In this document: positions 15,965 through 24,161 of the stretch, one piece after another | How positions within the stretch are numbered: the first letter of the stretch is position 1 | How the letters are laid out: each line of letters begins with the position of its first letter | Assembly (NCBI RefSeq): GCF_009742725.1 | Contig: NZ_WPHG01000003.1 | Coordinates: forward strand, 1 to 64,000 | From: Nitratireductor arenosus | GTDB taxonomy: Bacteria; Pseudomonadota; Alphaproteobacteria; Rhizobiales; Rhizobiaceae | Reading direction: 5' to 3' | Length of the DNA: 64,000 bases | Made by a program: the position numbers and the translations under genes | Notes under the pieces: generated by a model | What the model was told of the DNA's origin: nothing | What the model saw: the letters and a program-made list of their open reading frames with translations, nothing else | The model's database searches: none

Positions 15965-17746
15965 TCAGGCCGCGTCTTCGGCGTTTGCTTCATCGGCGTC
16001 GGTGACCTCGGCATCATCGTCGATACCTGCCTCAAACGGACCGACCACCGCATACCCCTCGAAACGCCCGGTGTAGCCGGTGCCGGGGAAGCCCATGTAG
16101 CGCGGTTGCCAGTGCTCGACCTTGGTGCGGTCTTCGCCGGAAAGGCATTTGGCGATGATCTTCTTTTGCAGCTTGGCGGTGGAGGAAAGATGCGCATCGG
16201 CTGTCGCCTCGCCCGCGACCTCGCGCAGCATGGCGTTGATGGCGGGCTTGTCGCGCAGGAGGTCGAAGAAGGTTTCGTCCGGCCTCCACCACTCGGCCAT
16301 GTCGGTCTTGAGCAACTGGCCGAGCCCTTCGATCAGACCGGTTCCGGCTTCGAGCGTCTCGGCCATGACGAAGGTCAGGATGCGCAGCACGGTGTCATCG
16401 TCCATAAGCAAGAGCATGGCGAGAATATCGGCCAGTTCGCGCTGATGCTTGAAGAGCCCCGGCGGCACGATGCGCTGATCCTCGTCCTCGCCCGGCTCCT
16501 CGATGGCGAGAAGCGTGCGGATCGCCTCGCGTTCTTTTGCGAACTGCTGTTGCGCCGGTGATCCGGCGAGGCTGTCGCGGATATCCTCCGAATGCGCCCT
16601 TTGCGGCTCGGGATTCACGCTCCACAGGCTCGACCCGGCGATGATGTGGGCCACCACCAGCCGCAGCGCGACCTTGGGATGGGCCAGAAGCCCGGTGCGC
16701 ACCGCCGCATGTTTGTGCAGATCGATATAGTTGACCATCGCCTTGGTGCATTCGGGCCGCGCGGGCTTGGTGTCGGCAGCATCACCGCCATCACCGCCTT
16801 TGCCCGCCTGTGCCTTTTCCAGCCGCCTTGCTTCCTTGGCGCTGACATAACCTTCATGGAAGGTCACTGCACCGTTGCGAGCAATGGCGATGAACACCTT
16901 GCCGCCCTTGGTTCTGGCGACCTTGGCATGCTCCCATGTGGCGAAACGCTCACCGGGTTCGAGGATGACAACCTCTTTCCAGCCCGCCGCGAGATAGGCA
17001 TCGCGCCTTTCGGCGATGGCCTTGTTCTGCAACGGCCAGAAGGAAGCGGCATCGGCAAAATAACGTTCCTCGCCGAAGAGGTCGGCGATGATCGCGCCCG
17101 GATACTCGCCTTCGGCAAAAAGGGCTGCGGAGACGGGAATATGCTGCCCGCCAAAGAGCCAGTCTTTGAGCGCCTGTCCGTAGGGCAGGTATTGCTCTTC
17201 ATCGGTGAAGAGCTCCCACCATGCCTTTTGCTGCGCCTTGGTGGCGAGCGTCAGAACCCGCACTGTGCCGGGATCGATATCCTGCTTGCGGTAGGCAGTG
17301 AGGATCGGGCCAATCAGATTGGCGATTGCCAGCCTTTGCTTGACCAGCCGCTCGGTGACGCCGAACTTCGCCGCCACGTCCGCCGCATCCATGCCCTTCT
17401 TCACCAGCGCGGCGAAGGCCTTGTACTGGTCGATTTCGTCCATGGGCAGACGGGCGATGTTTTCTGCAAGCGAGGCCTCGATGGCCCTGGCGTCGTCGCC
17501 TTCTTCCATCACCGCGCAGGGCACCGGCTCGGCGATGCCTTCCTCGGCCAGTTTGCGCAGCGCCCGGTAGCGCCGCCCTCCGGCGATGATTTCGTAAGCT
17601 TCCCCGTCCGGTCTGACCAGCAAGGGCTGCAGCACGCCGAGCGAGCGGATGGAGGGCAGGAGATCACAGAGATCGCCGCCGCCCTTCTTCCTGACGTTGA
17701 GTTTGGAGGGGAAAAGTTCCTTGAGTTTGAGATGGGTGAGTTTCAT
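15965..17746 (-). CDS. ParB/RepB/Spo0J-family protein
   Basis: A 593-residue protein with an N-terminal ParB nuclease-like/CTP-binding domain: LNVRKKGGGDLCDLLPSI, VLQPLLVRP, the GGRRYRALRKL motif and SLAENIARLPMDEIDQY. A helix-turn-helix follows (ADVAAKFGVTERLVKQRLAIANL). The remaining 400 residues are a long extension seen in ParB-like proteins of alphaproteobacterial plasmids and elements, with an Asp/Ala-rich tail. No parA is nearby, so the role may be regulation or DNA handling rather than partitioning. Start ATG 17746 has AAAGGA about 9 bases upstream; the alternative at 17764 lacks it. The gene is preceded by repeat copy B. Confidence 0.85.
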   Translation of the reverse strand: MKLTHLKLKELFPSKLNVRKKGGGDLCDLLPSIRSLGVLQPLLVRPDGEAYEIIAGGRRYRALRKLAEEGIAEPVPCAVMEEGDDARAIEASLAENIARLPMDEIDQYKAFAALVKKGMDAADVAAKFGVTERLVKQRLAIANLIGPILTAYRKQDIDPGTVRVLTLATKAQQKAWWELFTDEEQYLPYGQALKDWLFGGQHIPVSAALFAEGEYPGAIIADLFGEERYFADAASFWPLQNKAIAERRDAYLAAGWKEVVILEPGERFATWEHAKVARTKGGKVFIAIARNGAVTFHEGYVSAKEARRLEKAQAGKGGDGGDAADTKPARPECTKAMVNYIDLHKHAAVRTGLLAHPKVALRLVVAHIIAGSSLWSVNPEPQRAHSEDIRDSLAGSPAQQQFAKEREAIRTLLAIEEPGEDEDQRIVPPGLFKHQRELADILAMLLLMDDDTVLRILTFVMAETLEAGTGLIEGLGQLLKTDMAEWWRPDETFFDLLRDKPAINAMLREVAGEATADAHLSSTAKLQKKIIAKCLSGEDRTKVEHWQPRYMGFPGTGYTGRFEGYAVVGPFEAGIDDDAEVTDADEANAEDAA

Positions 17747-17982
17747 GGGCTTGGGTCCTTTCATAGCCTAAGAGTTGAAAAGCGAAGCCCTTCGAACCCT
17801 GCCCACCGGGCAGACACAAAAAGCCGCGCATGCACCCCTGGCCAGCGCCGAGCGTCCAAAACACAAAGCAACAAAAAGACCACGCCGCCGCCAAAGCGGC
17901 GGCGACCATTGATGGACGCAAAGGACCGAAAGCCGGGGGCGCCAAAGCCGAACCGCGCCAGCGGCGCCGCAGGCGGGCCCGA

Positions 17983-18036
17983 CAACACGGCCCTTCGCCA
18001 AGGCTACGGGCCGCAGGCGGGAGGGGTGGTGCGGGC
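17983..18036. repeat. 54-bp dispersed repeat, copy B
   Basis: Partner of 13298-13351 with 51 of 54 matching bases. It lies 237 bases upstream of the ParB-like start within a gene-free stretch (17747-18314). That stretch also contains GC-rich inverted patches (GCGGCGCCGC) but no convincing gene, although open frames exist by composition. Confidence 0.75.
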
Positions 18037-18314
18037 CGGAGGGCCTGAGGCTATTGGGTCACGTCCCCGGCGTCGGTGTAAGCTGGATCAAAGGGGTGCC
18101 AGGCGCGCGACCAGCGCGGCTGAATGACAAAGCCGGCCGTCAGGCCGTCACTATCACTACCGCGAGGGATCGAAGCCGGATGGCCGAGACAGCGCAGCGG
18201 CTCGGTTCACGAGAGCCCGGTCGCGAAGCGACGCGCCGATTGGCTAAAAAGCCGCGACGACTCGACATATCGGCATGCCGTGCGATGATTTCGCCGCTTG
18301 GGGACGAACCGGAC

Positions 18315-18827
18315 ATGCGGTGGATCCTGCTGTCAGTTGTGCTTTTGGTAAGTGCCTGCTCGGCAGGGCTGGCGCCATCAACCACGCCCGTCACGGAACA
18401 AAGCTTCACGGTGTTCGGGCCGGGCAATGCGGTGGTGTGCGAAGGAACCTACCAGCGTGCCCCGGACGCACTGACGGCAAGCGCGCCTGTCGCCTGCCAG
18501 GACGGCCGCAGCGGCAGCATCACGATAGACACGCAGGCCAACGGCCACCCCGTCACGGGTATGATTACGCTGGTCGACGGCGCTGCCTCACCCGTCAGCT
18601 TCATGCCGATCCTCGGGGACAAACATGCCTATGCCCGCGCCCCGATCCTCAGCCGGGCCCAGATCGACGTCACCCGCCCACCGCTGATTACCAGCCGGCC
18701 GGCAGCGCGCGCCGCCCGGGCGCAAAGCAGCGGCTGCTGCAAGGTCTGCACCACCGGAAAGCCGTGCGGCAATTCGTGCATTTCGCGAAGCTACACCTGC
18801 CGCAAGGGCGGAGGCTGCGCCTGCTGA
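18315..18827 (+). CDS. Cys-rich lipoprotein
   Basis: A 170-residue protein with a lipoprotein signal (MRWILLSVVLLVSAC, lipobox LVSAC). The middle domain (about 25-135) is rich in short strands: FTVFGPGNAVVCEGTYQR, SGSITIDTQANG, GMITLVDGAA. The last 35 residues hold at least eight cysteines in the pattern SGCCKVCTTGKPCGNSCISRSYTC...GCAC, a compact disulfide- or metal-binding module. Known relatives are uncharacterised alphaproteobacterial element proteins. Start at ATG 18315 is chosen because the signal peptide begins there; the longer frame upstream has poor composition. Confidence 0.65.
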   Translation: MRWILLSVVLLVSACSAGLAPSTTPVTEQSFTVFGPGNAVVCEGTYQRAPDALTASAPVACQDGRSGSITIDTQANGHPVTGMITLVDGAASPVSFMPILGDKHAYARAPILSRAQIDVTRPPLITSRPAARAARAQSSGCCKVCTTGKPCGNSCISRSYTCRKGGGCAC

Positions 18828-18903
18828 GCAGCCGCGCAAGGAGAATTTTATCCACGGGGTCTCCAAACGAGCAGACAATCTGCGCGGACACGCAGGAGCC
18901 CCA

Positions 18904-19557
18904 ATGATGATCCATACCGTCTTTGTCGACATGGCCGGCTTCAGCGCGATTACCGACGTCTATGGCGATGCCTCGGCGCTGGCCATCCTGGAGCGCTTCG
19001 AAGCCTTGGTGTTGAACGCCGTCGGACAGAGCGGAACGGTCGCCAAATGGATCGGCGACGAGGCCATGCTGGTCTTTGCCGATCCAGCGACCGCGATTCT
19101 GGCAATGGGGCGGCTGATACCAGCCAGCCGCACGATCGCGGAAATACCGCTGATCAGGGTGGCCCTGCATGACGGGCCGGTCGTCGAAAGAAACGACGAT
19201 GTTTTCGGCGCCACCGTCAATATCGCGTCGCGCATCGCAGATGCCGCAAGCCGGCTTGGCATTGCCTCGCATTCGCTCGGTTCACGTGCGTTGCGGTCCG
19301 TCACCAAGCCTGTCGAACTTCACTCGGTCCATGTGGCGCGGGAAATCGACCCAGCGTGGATCGATCCGGTCTGCAAGATGGCCGCCTCACAGTCGACTTT
19401 CGAGACGAGGCCTCCTGGACGGGCCCTGGTTCTGTTCCGAAGGCTGCGAGCGAGCCTACAGGGCATCGCCGGACACATACCAGGTGTCTTCAGGAAGATA
19501 GCCGGTTGGCTCGGAAGACAACCGCGGTATCGGCGACGCGCCCGGACCATGCTATAA
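18904..19557 (+). CDS. Class III nucleotidyl cyclase domain protein with a frameshifted YHS domain
   Basis: Read as written, 217 residues. Residues 1-155 are a class III adenylate/guanylate cyclase homology domain: FVDMAGFSAITDVYGD with metal-binding D9, GTVAKWIGDEAMLVF, and DDVFGATVNIASRIAD. Then DPVCKM begins a YHS domain, normally completed by a FCS-x-x-C segment. That segment (GPWFCSEGCERAYRASPDTY) is present, but in another frame ending at 19501: the Cys codons at 19372 and 19433 are 61 bases apart, one base off. So one extra base (or loss of two) between them breaks the YHS domain and gives a junk tail. Either a recent mutation or a sequencing error. Confidence 0.75.
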   Translation: MMIHTVFVDMAGFSAITDVYGDASALAILERFEALVLNAVGQSGTVAKWIGDEAMLVFADPATAILAMGRLIPASRTIAEIPLIRVALHDGPVVERNDDVFGATVNIASRIADAASRLGIASHSLGSRALRSVTKPVELHSVHVAREIDPAWIDPVCKMAASQSTFETRPPGRALVLFRRLRASLQGIAGHIPGVFRKIAGWLGRQPRYRRRARTML

Positions 19558-19587
19558 TACCAACCCAAAAATTCAGGGAGGACTGCC

Positions 19588-19953
19588 ATGTACGTGCATT
19601 CCCTGATTGCCGGCCTGCTGTTCGCCACGGTTGCCAGCGCCGGGGATATGCCGGTCTTCCACACGCTGCGTTTGGACAACACGACCGTCAATCTCAGCCT
19701 GCTCAGCAGCCTGGGCTCGACAGAACCCGGATATGACTTCGACGTCATCGTCGGATTGACGGAGCTGGATGGCAGCGGCCAGCGGATATTCCGCGACCGC
19801 GGTGGGCATCGCGCCCGGGTGCGTTGCGGCGCCCCGGCGAGCGTTTTCGTTGGCGGAGCCGACCATGCGATCGGCCTTGCCACCACATCTCACGAACCCA
19901 GGGATTGGAAGACCGATCTCTGGCGCTCGATCTGTACCGTGCCGACATCGTGA
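19588..19953 (+). CDS. Secreted small protein, unknown function
   Basis: A 121-residue protein with an N-terminal signal peptide (MYVHSLIAGLLFATVASAG, cleavage after ASA). The mature part has two Cys (VRCGAPASVFVGG and SICTVP) that could form a disulfide and a strand-rich look. It follows the cyclase gene by about 30 bases on the same strand with AGGGAGGA upstream of the ATG, so it is probably co-transcribed with it. I recognise the pattern from mobile-element proteins in Hyphomicrobiales but no function. Confidence 0.6.
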   Translation: MYVHSLIAGLLFATVASAGDMPVFHTLRLDNTTVNLSLLSSLGSTEPGYDFDVIVGLTELDGSGQRIFRDRGGHRARVRCGAPASVFVGGADHAIGLATTSHEPRDWKTDLWRSICTVPTS

Positions 19954-20099
19954 ACTGGTGGCGAAAAGGAGTTGTAAAGCGAATGTCGCCCCCTATTGGC
20001 TGCGCTGATCGTCGCCGTCCTCCCCGTCGGCGTCGCGACCGTCCGCTGATATCGGCAGCGCCGCTCTGCTTCCGGCAGCTTCATCAGAATATCACCTTT

Positions 20100-20354
20100 C
20101 TATTCAATAATATCAGATATTGCTTTTTCAATTACCTGAACTATAATTTTACTTTCCGTATCATTCTCGCAGGAGGGATAGCATAAAACCTTGAATTTAT
20201 CGTATCGTTGTTGTTTAATTTTTGCGATGCATATATTATAGTGAGGAAGCTGATCACGCAAAGCGATCTCAATCTCAGTTAAGAATTCGAAGCTATACAG
20301 TTTCGAATTGTTGGGCGGAATGATGATGAAGCGACGTCGCATATTTCGTTTCAC
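20100..20354 (-). CDS. Small unknown protein in an AT-rich patch
   Basis: An 84-residue protein read from GTG 20354 (or ATG 20342), one base after the stop of the transporter-like gene 20356-20718, so likely in one operon with it. It is rich in Ile, Lys and Asn (IPPNNSKLYSFEFLTEIEIAL, then IAKIKQQRYDKFKVLCYP). Base composition is far more AT-rich than neighbours, a sign of recent transfer. No motif or membrane segment. Function unknown. Confidence 0.45.
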   Translation of the reverse strand: MKRNMRRRFIIIPPNNSKLYSFEFLTEIEIALRDQLPHYNICIAKIKQQRYDKFKVLCYPSCENDTESKIIVQVIEKAISDIIE

Positions 20355-20355
20355 C

Positions 20356-20718
20356 TTACTGGCTGCCGGCCATCAAGAATCCAAGACCGACGACGATGAG
20401 AGCGACGCCCGCGATCCGAATGCTATCGAAACTTTCGTCAAGAACAAACGCGCTTAACAGGGAGACGAAGACGTAGGTTAAACCCATCCCTGGAAATATT
20501 ATCATGATGTCATATTGAGATATGAGCACCACATAACCTGAAAGAGATAACGCAAATAAAAATAGTCCGCCAATAAATCGCGCACTCGTTAGAAGGCGAA
20601 TGATAATTGCGATATCGATCCTCTCTGCGTGCAACGATGATCTAGCTTCCAGTTTCAGCAATAGCTGTGACGCGGCGTTTGCCCCCGAAGAGATGACCAA
20701 GACCGTTGGAATATCCAT
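20356..20718 (-). CDS. EamA/SMR-type four-helix transporter
   Basis: A 120-residue membrane protein with four hydrophobic segments (about 5-22, 42-64, 68-90 with GMGLTYVFVSLLSAFVL, 97-118). The layout and the conserved-looking glutamate in the loop (LDESFDSIRIAG) match small EamA-like or SMR drug/metabolite transporters. Half-size proteins of this kind act as dimers. It starts an AT-rich two-gene unit with 20100-20354 and looks horizontally acquired. Substrate unknown. Confidence 0.65.
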   Translation of the reverse strand: MDIPTVLVISSGANAASQLLLKLEARSSLHAERIDIAIIIRLLTSARFIGGLFLFALSLSGYVVLISQYDIMIIFPGMGLTYVFVSLLSAFVLDESFDSIRIAGVALIVVGLGFLMAGSQ

Positions 20719-20732
20719 TACATCACCGGTTT

Positions 20733-20770
20733 GGCGGCCGCAGCTTTCCGATGGCTGCGGCCGCGCTTTT
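20733..20770. terminator. Strong GC hairpin between porin and transporter genes
   Basis: A perfect 11-bp stem (GCGGCCGCAGC at 20734 and GCTGCGGCCGC at 20754) with loop TTTCCGATG and a CTTTTC tail. A second small hairpin (GCGAC-TTT-GTCGC) follows near 20786. This gap lies downstream of the porin and upstream of the AT-rich unit, all on the minus strand, so it most likely ends porin transcription. Confidence 0.65.
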
Positions 20771-20837
20771 CGGGTTACAGCAAGAGCGACTTTGTCGCTT
20801 TTCTCATGGGGGTCTTTGCCCTGCCAGCGCTTCGTTC

Positions 20838-21932
20838 CTAGAAGTACCGGGTGAACCGGAGGAAGCCAGACGTCGTTCCGCCGAGATTTTCGATTTTGCT
20901 GTGGGCAAGTTCGCCGCGCACCTCGAAATTCTCAACAGGCATCCAAACCGTCGAGATTTCCGCCGCGAAAGCATCGATACCAGTGGTCACCAGGCCTGCA
21001 TGCAAGTTGCTGTAGTAGTGCCCAGCCACGGAAATGCCGAGTTGTTCATTAAACTGATGGTTGTAGGATGCCAGCGCTGACCATTCGGCGCTGATGGCGT
21101 CGAACTGGCCTGTAGAATAGATATTGGCGTTGTTGGCATACGTCCCGATCAGGCGAAGTGACGAACCAGGCATATTTGGCATGTTGACATGCAGACCAAG
21201 CTTAGCAGCCCATCCGTCCGTACCCAAAAACGATTCATCGTAGCCGAATTGTGCCCACGCGCCGCCCCAGCCTTGGTTAACGCCGGCCTTGACAACGACA
21301 TCTGGCAAATATCCGTCACCCGCTAGCGCATCATCCTCCAGCGAGACCGTCCCATAGTAACCGGGGCCGCCCCTGAACGTGTAGGAAACCTGCGCTCGTT
21401 GCTGATAGCCATAGCCCAAGCCTGACCAGGAGTGGGAGCCTGGGAAGTTGGACACACCGCCGCCTTGGGTTCTTGTCCAGGCGGACTCGGTATATCCCAT
21501 GCGCAGGCCGCCGAGTTCCAAGTAGGCCTGGTCGAAAACCGCCGGGCCGTCTCCCACACCGTTCCAATTTGCTTCGAGCCGAATGAACGATCGAAGCAAA
21601 CCCCATTCAGTCTGCGAGCGAGCATCGAAGTTCAACCGGGCGCGTACTGTCTTGTAAAAGCCTTCGGTGACCGGATCACCTGGATGAAAGGTGAGCGGTG
21701 GCGTATCTCCAGCGTCCCGGCTCTCAGCGCCAATCTGATAATAGACGTAGCCCGAGATCTGTAGACACGTTTCGGTGCCGGGAATGTAAAAGAAGCCGGC
21801 ACCATAAGCGTCACAGACGCGTACATATTCAACCGGCTCCGGTTCGGCAATAATGATCGCGTCGGCTGCTCTCGCCGATGTAATCCCTGCAGCGCTGGCT
21901 GCGCATGACAAAAGTACTAATATTTTCTTCAC
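20838..21932 (-). CDS. Porin (Porin_2 / rhizobial type)
   Basis: A 364-residue outer-membrane porin. It begins with a signal peptide (VLLSCAASAAGITSARA) and then the rhizobial pattern EPEPVEYVRVCDAYGAGFFYIPGTETCLQISGYV, read here in pieces, with the two early Cys. The body is alternating beta-strands (FIRLEANWNG, GGLRMGYTESAW, RAQVSYTFRG, YYGTVSLED) and the C-terminal residue is Phe after RFTRY, the usual porin end. Start is GTG 21932 with GGAGG 8 bases upstream. It probably forms a trimeric channel; its location on a mobile element beside a two-component system suggests regulated permeability. Confidence 0.88.
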   Translation of the reverse strand: MKKILVLLSCAASAAGITSARAADAIIIAEPEPVEYVRVCDAYGAGFFYIPGTETCLQISGYVYYQIGAESRDAGDTPPLTFHPGDPVTEGFYKTVRARLNFDARSQTEWGLLRSFIRLEANWNGVGDGPAVFDQAYLELGGLRMGYTESAWTRTQGGGVSNFPGSHSWSGLGYGYQQRAQVSYTFRGGPGYYGTVSLEDDALAGDGYLPDVVVKAGVNQGWGGAWAQFGYDESFLGTDGWAAKLGLHVNMPNMPGSSLRLIGTYANNANIYSTGQFDAISAEWSALASYNHQFNEQLGISVAGHYYSNLHAGLVTTGIDAFAAEISTVWMPVENFEVRGELAHSKIENLGGTTSGFLRFTRYF

Positions 21933-22048
21933 GTTGCCCACCTCCGTTGTTTGCGGGTTAACCAGCCGAAGACAGAGGCGCCACAAACGTCCATCCCGAC
22001 TGCCGGAGAAATAAGGGGCGGAAGCCTGTCGAGATTTTTCCTCCAACT

Positions 22049-22062
22049 TTACATCTGCGTAA
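22049..22062. promoter_or_regulatory. Candidate OmpR-family response regulator box 1
   Basis: TTACATCTGCGTAA, an inverted TTAC-N6-GTAA site, 117 bases upstream of the porin start in the 21933-22337 gap between the divergent porin and 22338-22643 genes. A second TTACA-N5-GTAA site is at 22661-22674. The gap also holds a GTTGCC-GATT-GGCAAC hairpin near 22093. Which regulator binds is unknown; the two-component system at 22758-24825 is the natural candidate. Confidence 0.35.
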
Positions 22063-22337
22063 GATACGTTGCATTCGCCCTCTTGCACGAATGCTGTTGC
22101 CGATTGGCAACATTCGCATGGACCCTTTTTCCGGCCGATCATGACGTTTGTCAGATTCGTAAGTCGGACGAAAAGGCGAAGTGAACCGCGGCCTCTAGTT
22201 TCGTTCACGCATCGGTACTGAGCTCCGCGTTCTTCAGGAGGCAAGGGTCGATACCCTCTCTGAGAGAACGTTGCGGCCGCCGCCGGAGCAGTCGTCTGGG
22301 TGAGCAACCTGTCACCCCGTAGAAATTGGAGAAAACA

Positions 22338-22643
22338 ATGACCCGCATTACCGCAATCACTACCGCCTTTTTGCTTAGCTCAGCATCTCTGGCTTTCCCT
22401 CACCAGCAGACGGTTGATCCTTTGACGACTTCATCTGTCTCAAACGCGCAGCGCGTGGAAGCGTTGCTGCAAGGAGAAGGCAGACCCGGTGACTCGGTGA
22501 CTTCAGTTTCTGATCCGAACGTTACGTTTACTGTGATGGAAAACGGGCTGGTTGAAAGAAGGAACGATCGCTACGGCACAGTCCAATACATTCGGCCCCT
22601 CGCACCGTGGGAGCGTGGTTTTGACTACCGGGGGGGGCGGTAG
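22338..22643 (+). CDS. Small secreted protein, unknown function
   Basis: A 101-residue protein with signal peptide (MTRITAITTAFLLSSASLAF). The mature part contains a short strand-rich core (SDPNVTFTVMENGLVERRNDRYGTVQYIRP) and an aromatic C-terminus (PWERGFDYRGGR). Start ATG 22338 has GGAG 7 bases upstream; an in-frame TTG at 22326 is less likely. It is divergent from the porin and convergent with the histidine kinase gene. A run of eight G residues overlaps the last codons. Function unknown, probably periplasmic. Confidence 0.6.
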   Translation: MTRITAITTAFLLSSASLAFPHQQTVDPLTTSSVSNAQRVEALLQGEGRPGDSVTSVSDPNVTFTVMENGLVERRNDRYGTVQYIRPLAPWERGFDYRGGR

Positions 22644-22660
22644 TTCGTCGGCGAGCATTT

Positions 22661-22674
22661 TTACAGAGATGTAA
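22661..22674. promoter_or_regulatory. Candidate response regulator box 2
   Basis: TTACAGAGATGTAA, same TTACA-N5-GTAA form as the site at 22049. It lies in the convergent gap just after the small secreted protein gene, an unusual place for a promoter site. Two such sites within 620 bases are unlikely by chance, but a single one is about expected in the window. Confidence 0.25.
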
Positions 22675-22757
22675 ACACGGAGAAAAGCGCAGCTTAACTC
22701 CCTCTGTAAGGGTACACCCGCATCTCTAGATGAAAAAGCATCTCCATGTGATGCCCT

Positions 22758-24161
22758 TTACCCGCCCGCGTACCTGACCTCCGCGGGCGGGTTTTTCAAT
22801 AAACTATCGCCCAGCTTCGGAAACCGAATGTGAACGGCCAACCCCGGCTTGTTGTTTGCTAGGTAAAGCGTAGCACCATGTAGATCAGATATGGCCTTTA
22901 CCATGCTCAGTCCCAGCCCCGAGCCTTCCGTCCGTCGGCTTTTGTCCAATCGATAGAAGCGTTTGAGAACGTTCAATCGTTCTTCAACCGGAATGCCAGG
23001 GCCGTCGTCTTTGACCACAATAACGACCTCCCCCTTCTGCGTTTCGCTTCCAAGTTCAATCTGCGAACCGGGCGGCGTGTGACTAATGGCATTTTGGACT
23101 AGGTTGGCTAGCATCTGTCTAAGCAGATCCGGATCACCCCGTAGCATGGTTTGGCCGCCCCGCTCCATGGCAAGACGAATGTGACGACCGTTGTTGCCCG
23201 CAATATCAGCATAAACTTCGAATACATCCTGGAGAAGTTCATTCACGTTAATTCGCCGAAACCGTTGGCGTTGCACCCCGGCCTCGATCTGGGAAATGCG
23301 CAAGAGCGCATCGAACGTTGCGGTGATCGCGCGGATATCAGTCAAGGCCGTTTGAATCAGCGGATGGGCGGCGCTAAGGGTTGAGGCTTGTGCCGCTGCC
23401 TCCAGCAACAGGAACAAGCGGGAGATTGGAGTCTTGAGATCATGAGCAATGTCGGTGGTAACCTGCCGCATGGCATTGACGCTGGCTTCAAGGTAGGCAA
23501 GTGACACATTTACCTCTTCTGCTAGCGCGTCAATGTCATCCATGCGCGACGAGACTGGCAAGCGCGTTGAAAGCTTACCGGAAGCTACCTCGCGCATGAC
23601 GGCCGACAATGCTGCGATCCGCTTTCGCGTCCTCAAGGCAAGAAAGGCGCCCCCGCCTAGACCGGTCGCGAGCAGTATGGCCGTCGCCCAACCGAAACTT
23701 GTCAGGGCGATACTGCGCAGGCTGTTGGTATCATCGTAGCTTACGCCTATGATGAGTTCCGCTGGGCCGAGCGCGTTCCGATAGAGTCGATAGTTGACTG
23801 GGATGGCATTGTGACTACTCGCATCAAGGGTAGAAAAGCCTGGCGATGCGTCAGTGATGTCGATGTTCCCGGCGAGCAGAGTGCCATCCGGTGCGCGTAG
23901 CGAATAGATTGTTTCCTGACCTCGGATAGCGGGACCGTGGTTTTCAATCATCGCGCTGGCGCCGGCTAGTCCTCGCTTGTCGAAAGCTGTTTGGATTTCT
24001 CGGAAGCGCTCCATCACGTGCGAATCAAGACGCTGGCTGAGGTGACTGGCGACCATATTGTAGGCGGCCAAATTCACCCCAAGATAGCAGACCAGAAAGA
24101 GAGCCAAATAAAGTATTGCAAGGCGGAACGACGTAGTGCGTGCGATACTACCTTGGGACAT
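22758..24161 (-). CDS. Sensor histidine kinase
   Basis: A 467-residue membrane kinase. TM1 is at about 12-34, a periplasmic sensor of about 115 residues follows, TM2 is at about 154-176, then HAMP (RTRKRIAALSAVMREVASGKLSTRL). The DHp domain has the phospho-acceptor H240 in TDIAHDLKTPISRL. The ATPase has NLVQNAISHTPPG (N box), KDDGPGIP (G1) and SGLGLSMVKAI (G2). Start is taken as ATG 24161, 14 bases inside the response regulator gene. With the regulator it forms a two-component system; the ligand is unknown. Neighbouring copper and porin genes suggest metal or envelope stress. Confidence 0.9.
   Translation of the reverse strand: MSQGSIARTTSFRLAILYLALFLVCYLGVNLAAYNMVASHLSQRLDSHVMERFREIQTAFDKRGLAGASAMIENHGPAIRGQETIYSLRAPDGTLLAGNIDITDASPGFSTLDASSHNAIPVNYRLYRNALGPAELIIGVSYDDTNSLRSIALTSFGWATAILLATGLGGGAFLALRTRKRIAALSAVMREVASGKLSTRLPVSSRMDDIDALAEEVNVSLAYLEASVNAMRQVTTDIAHDLKTPISRLFLLLEAAAQASTLSAAHPLIQTALTDIRAITATFDALLRISQIEAGVQRQRFRRINVNELLQDVFEVYADIAGNNGRHIRLAMERGGQTMLRGDPDLLRQMLANLVQNAISHTPPGSQIELGSETQKGEVVIVVKDDGPGIPVEERLNVLKRFYRLDKSRRTEGSGLGLSMVKAISDLHGATLYLANNKPGLAVHIRFPKLGDSLLKNPPAEVRYAGG
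22761..22796 (+). terminator. Terminator overlapping the histidine kinase 3' end
   Basis: Arms CCCGCCCGCG and CGCGGGCGGG with an 11-base loop and a TTTTT tail on the plus strand. It ends the plus-strand gene 22338-22643, while its sequence also encodes the last dozen codons of the minus-strand kinase, so coding and terminator functions overlap. Confidence 0.85.

Noticed and set aside
16592-18127. 511-residue plus-strand frame opposite the ParB-like gene
   Set aside because: Composition typical of antisense high-GC DNA; the minus strand has clear ParB motifs and a terminator.
22629-22638. Run of eight G at the end of the small secreted protein gene as a phase-variation tract
   Set aside because: Slippage would alter only the last three residues, so no switch is expected.
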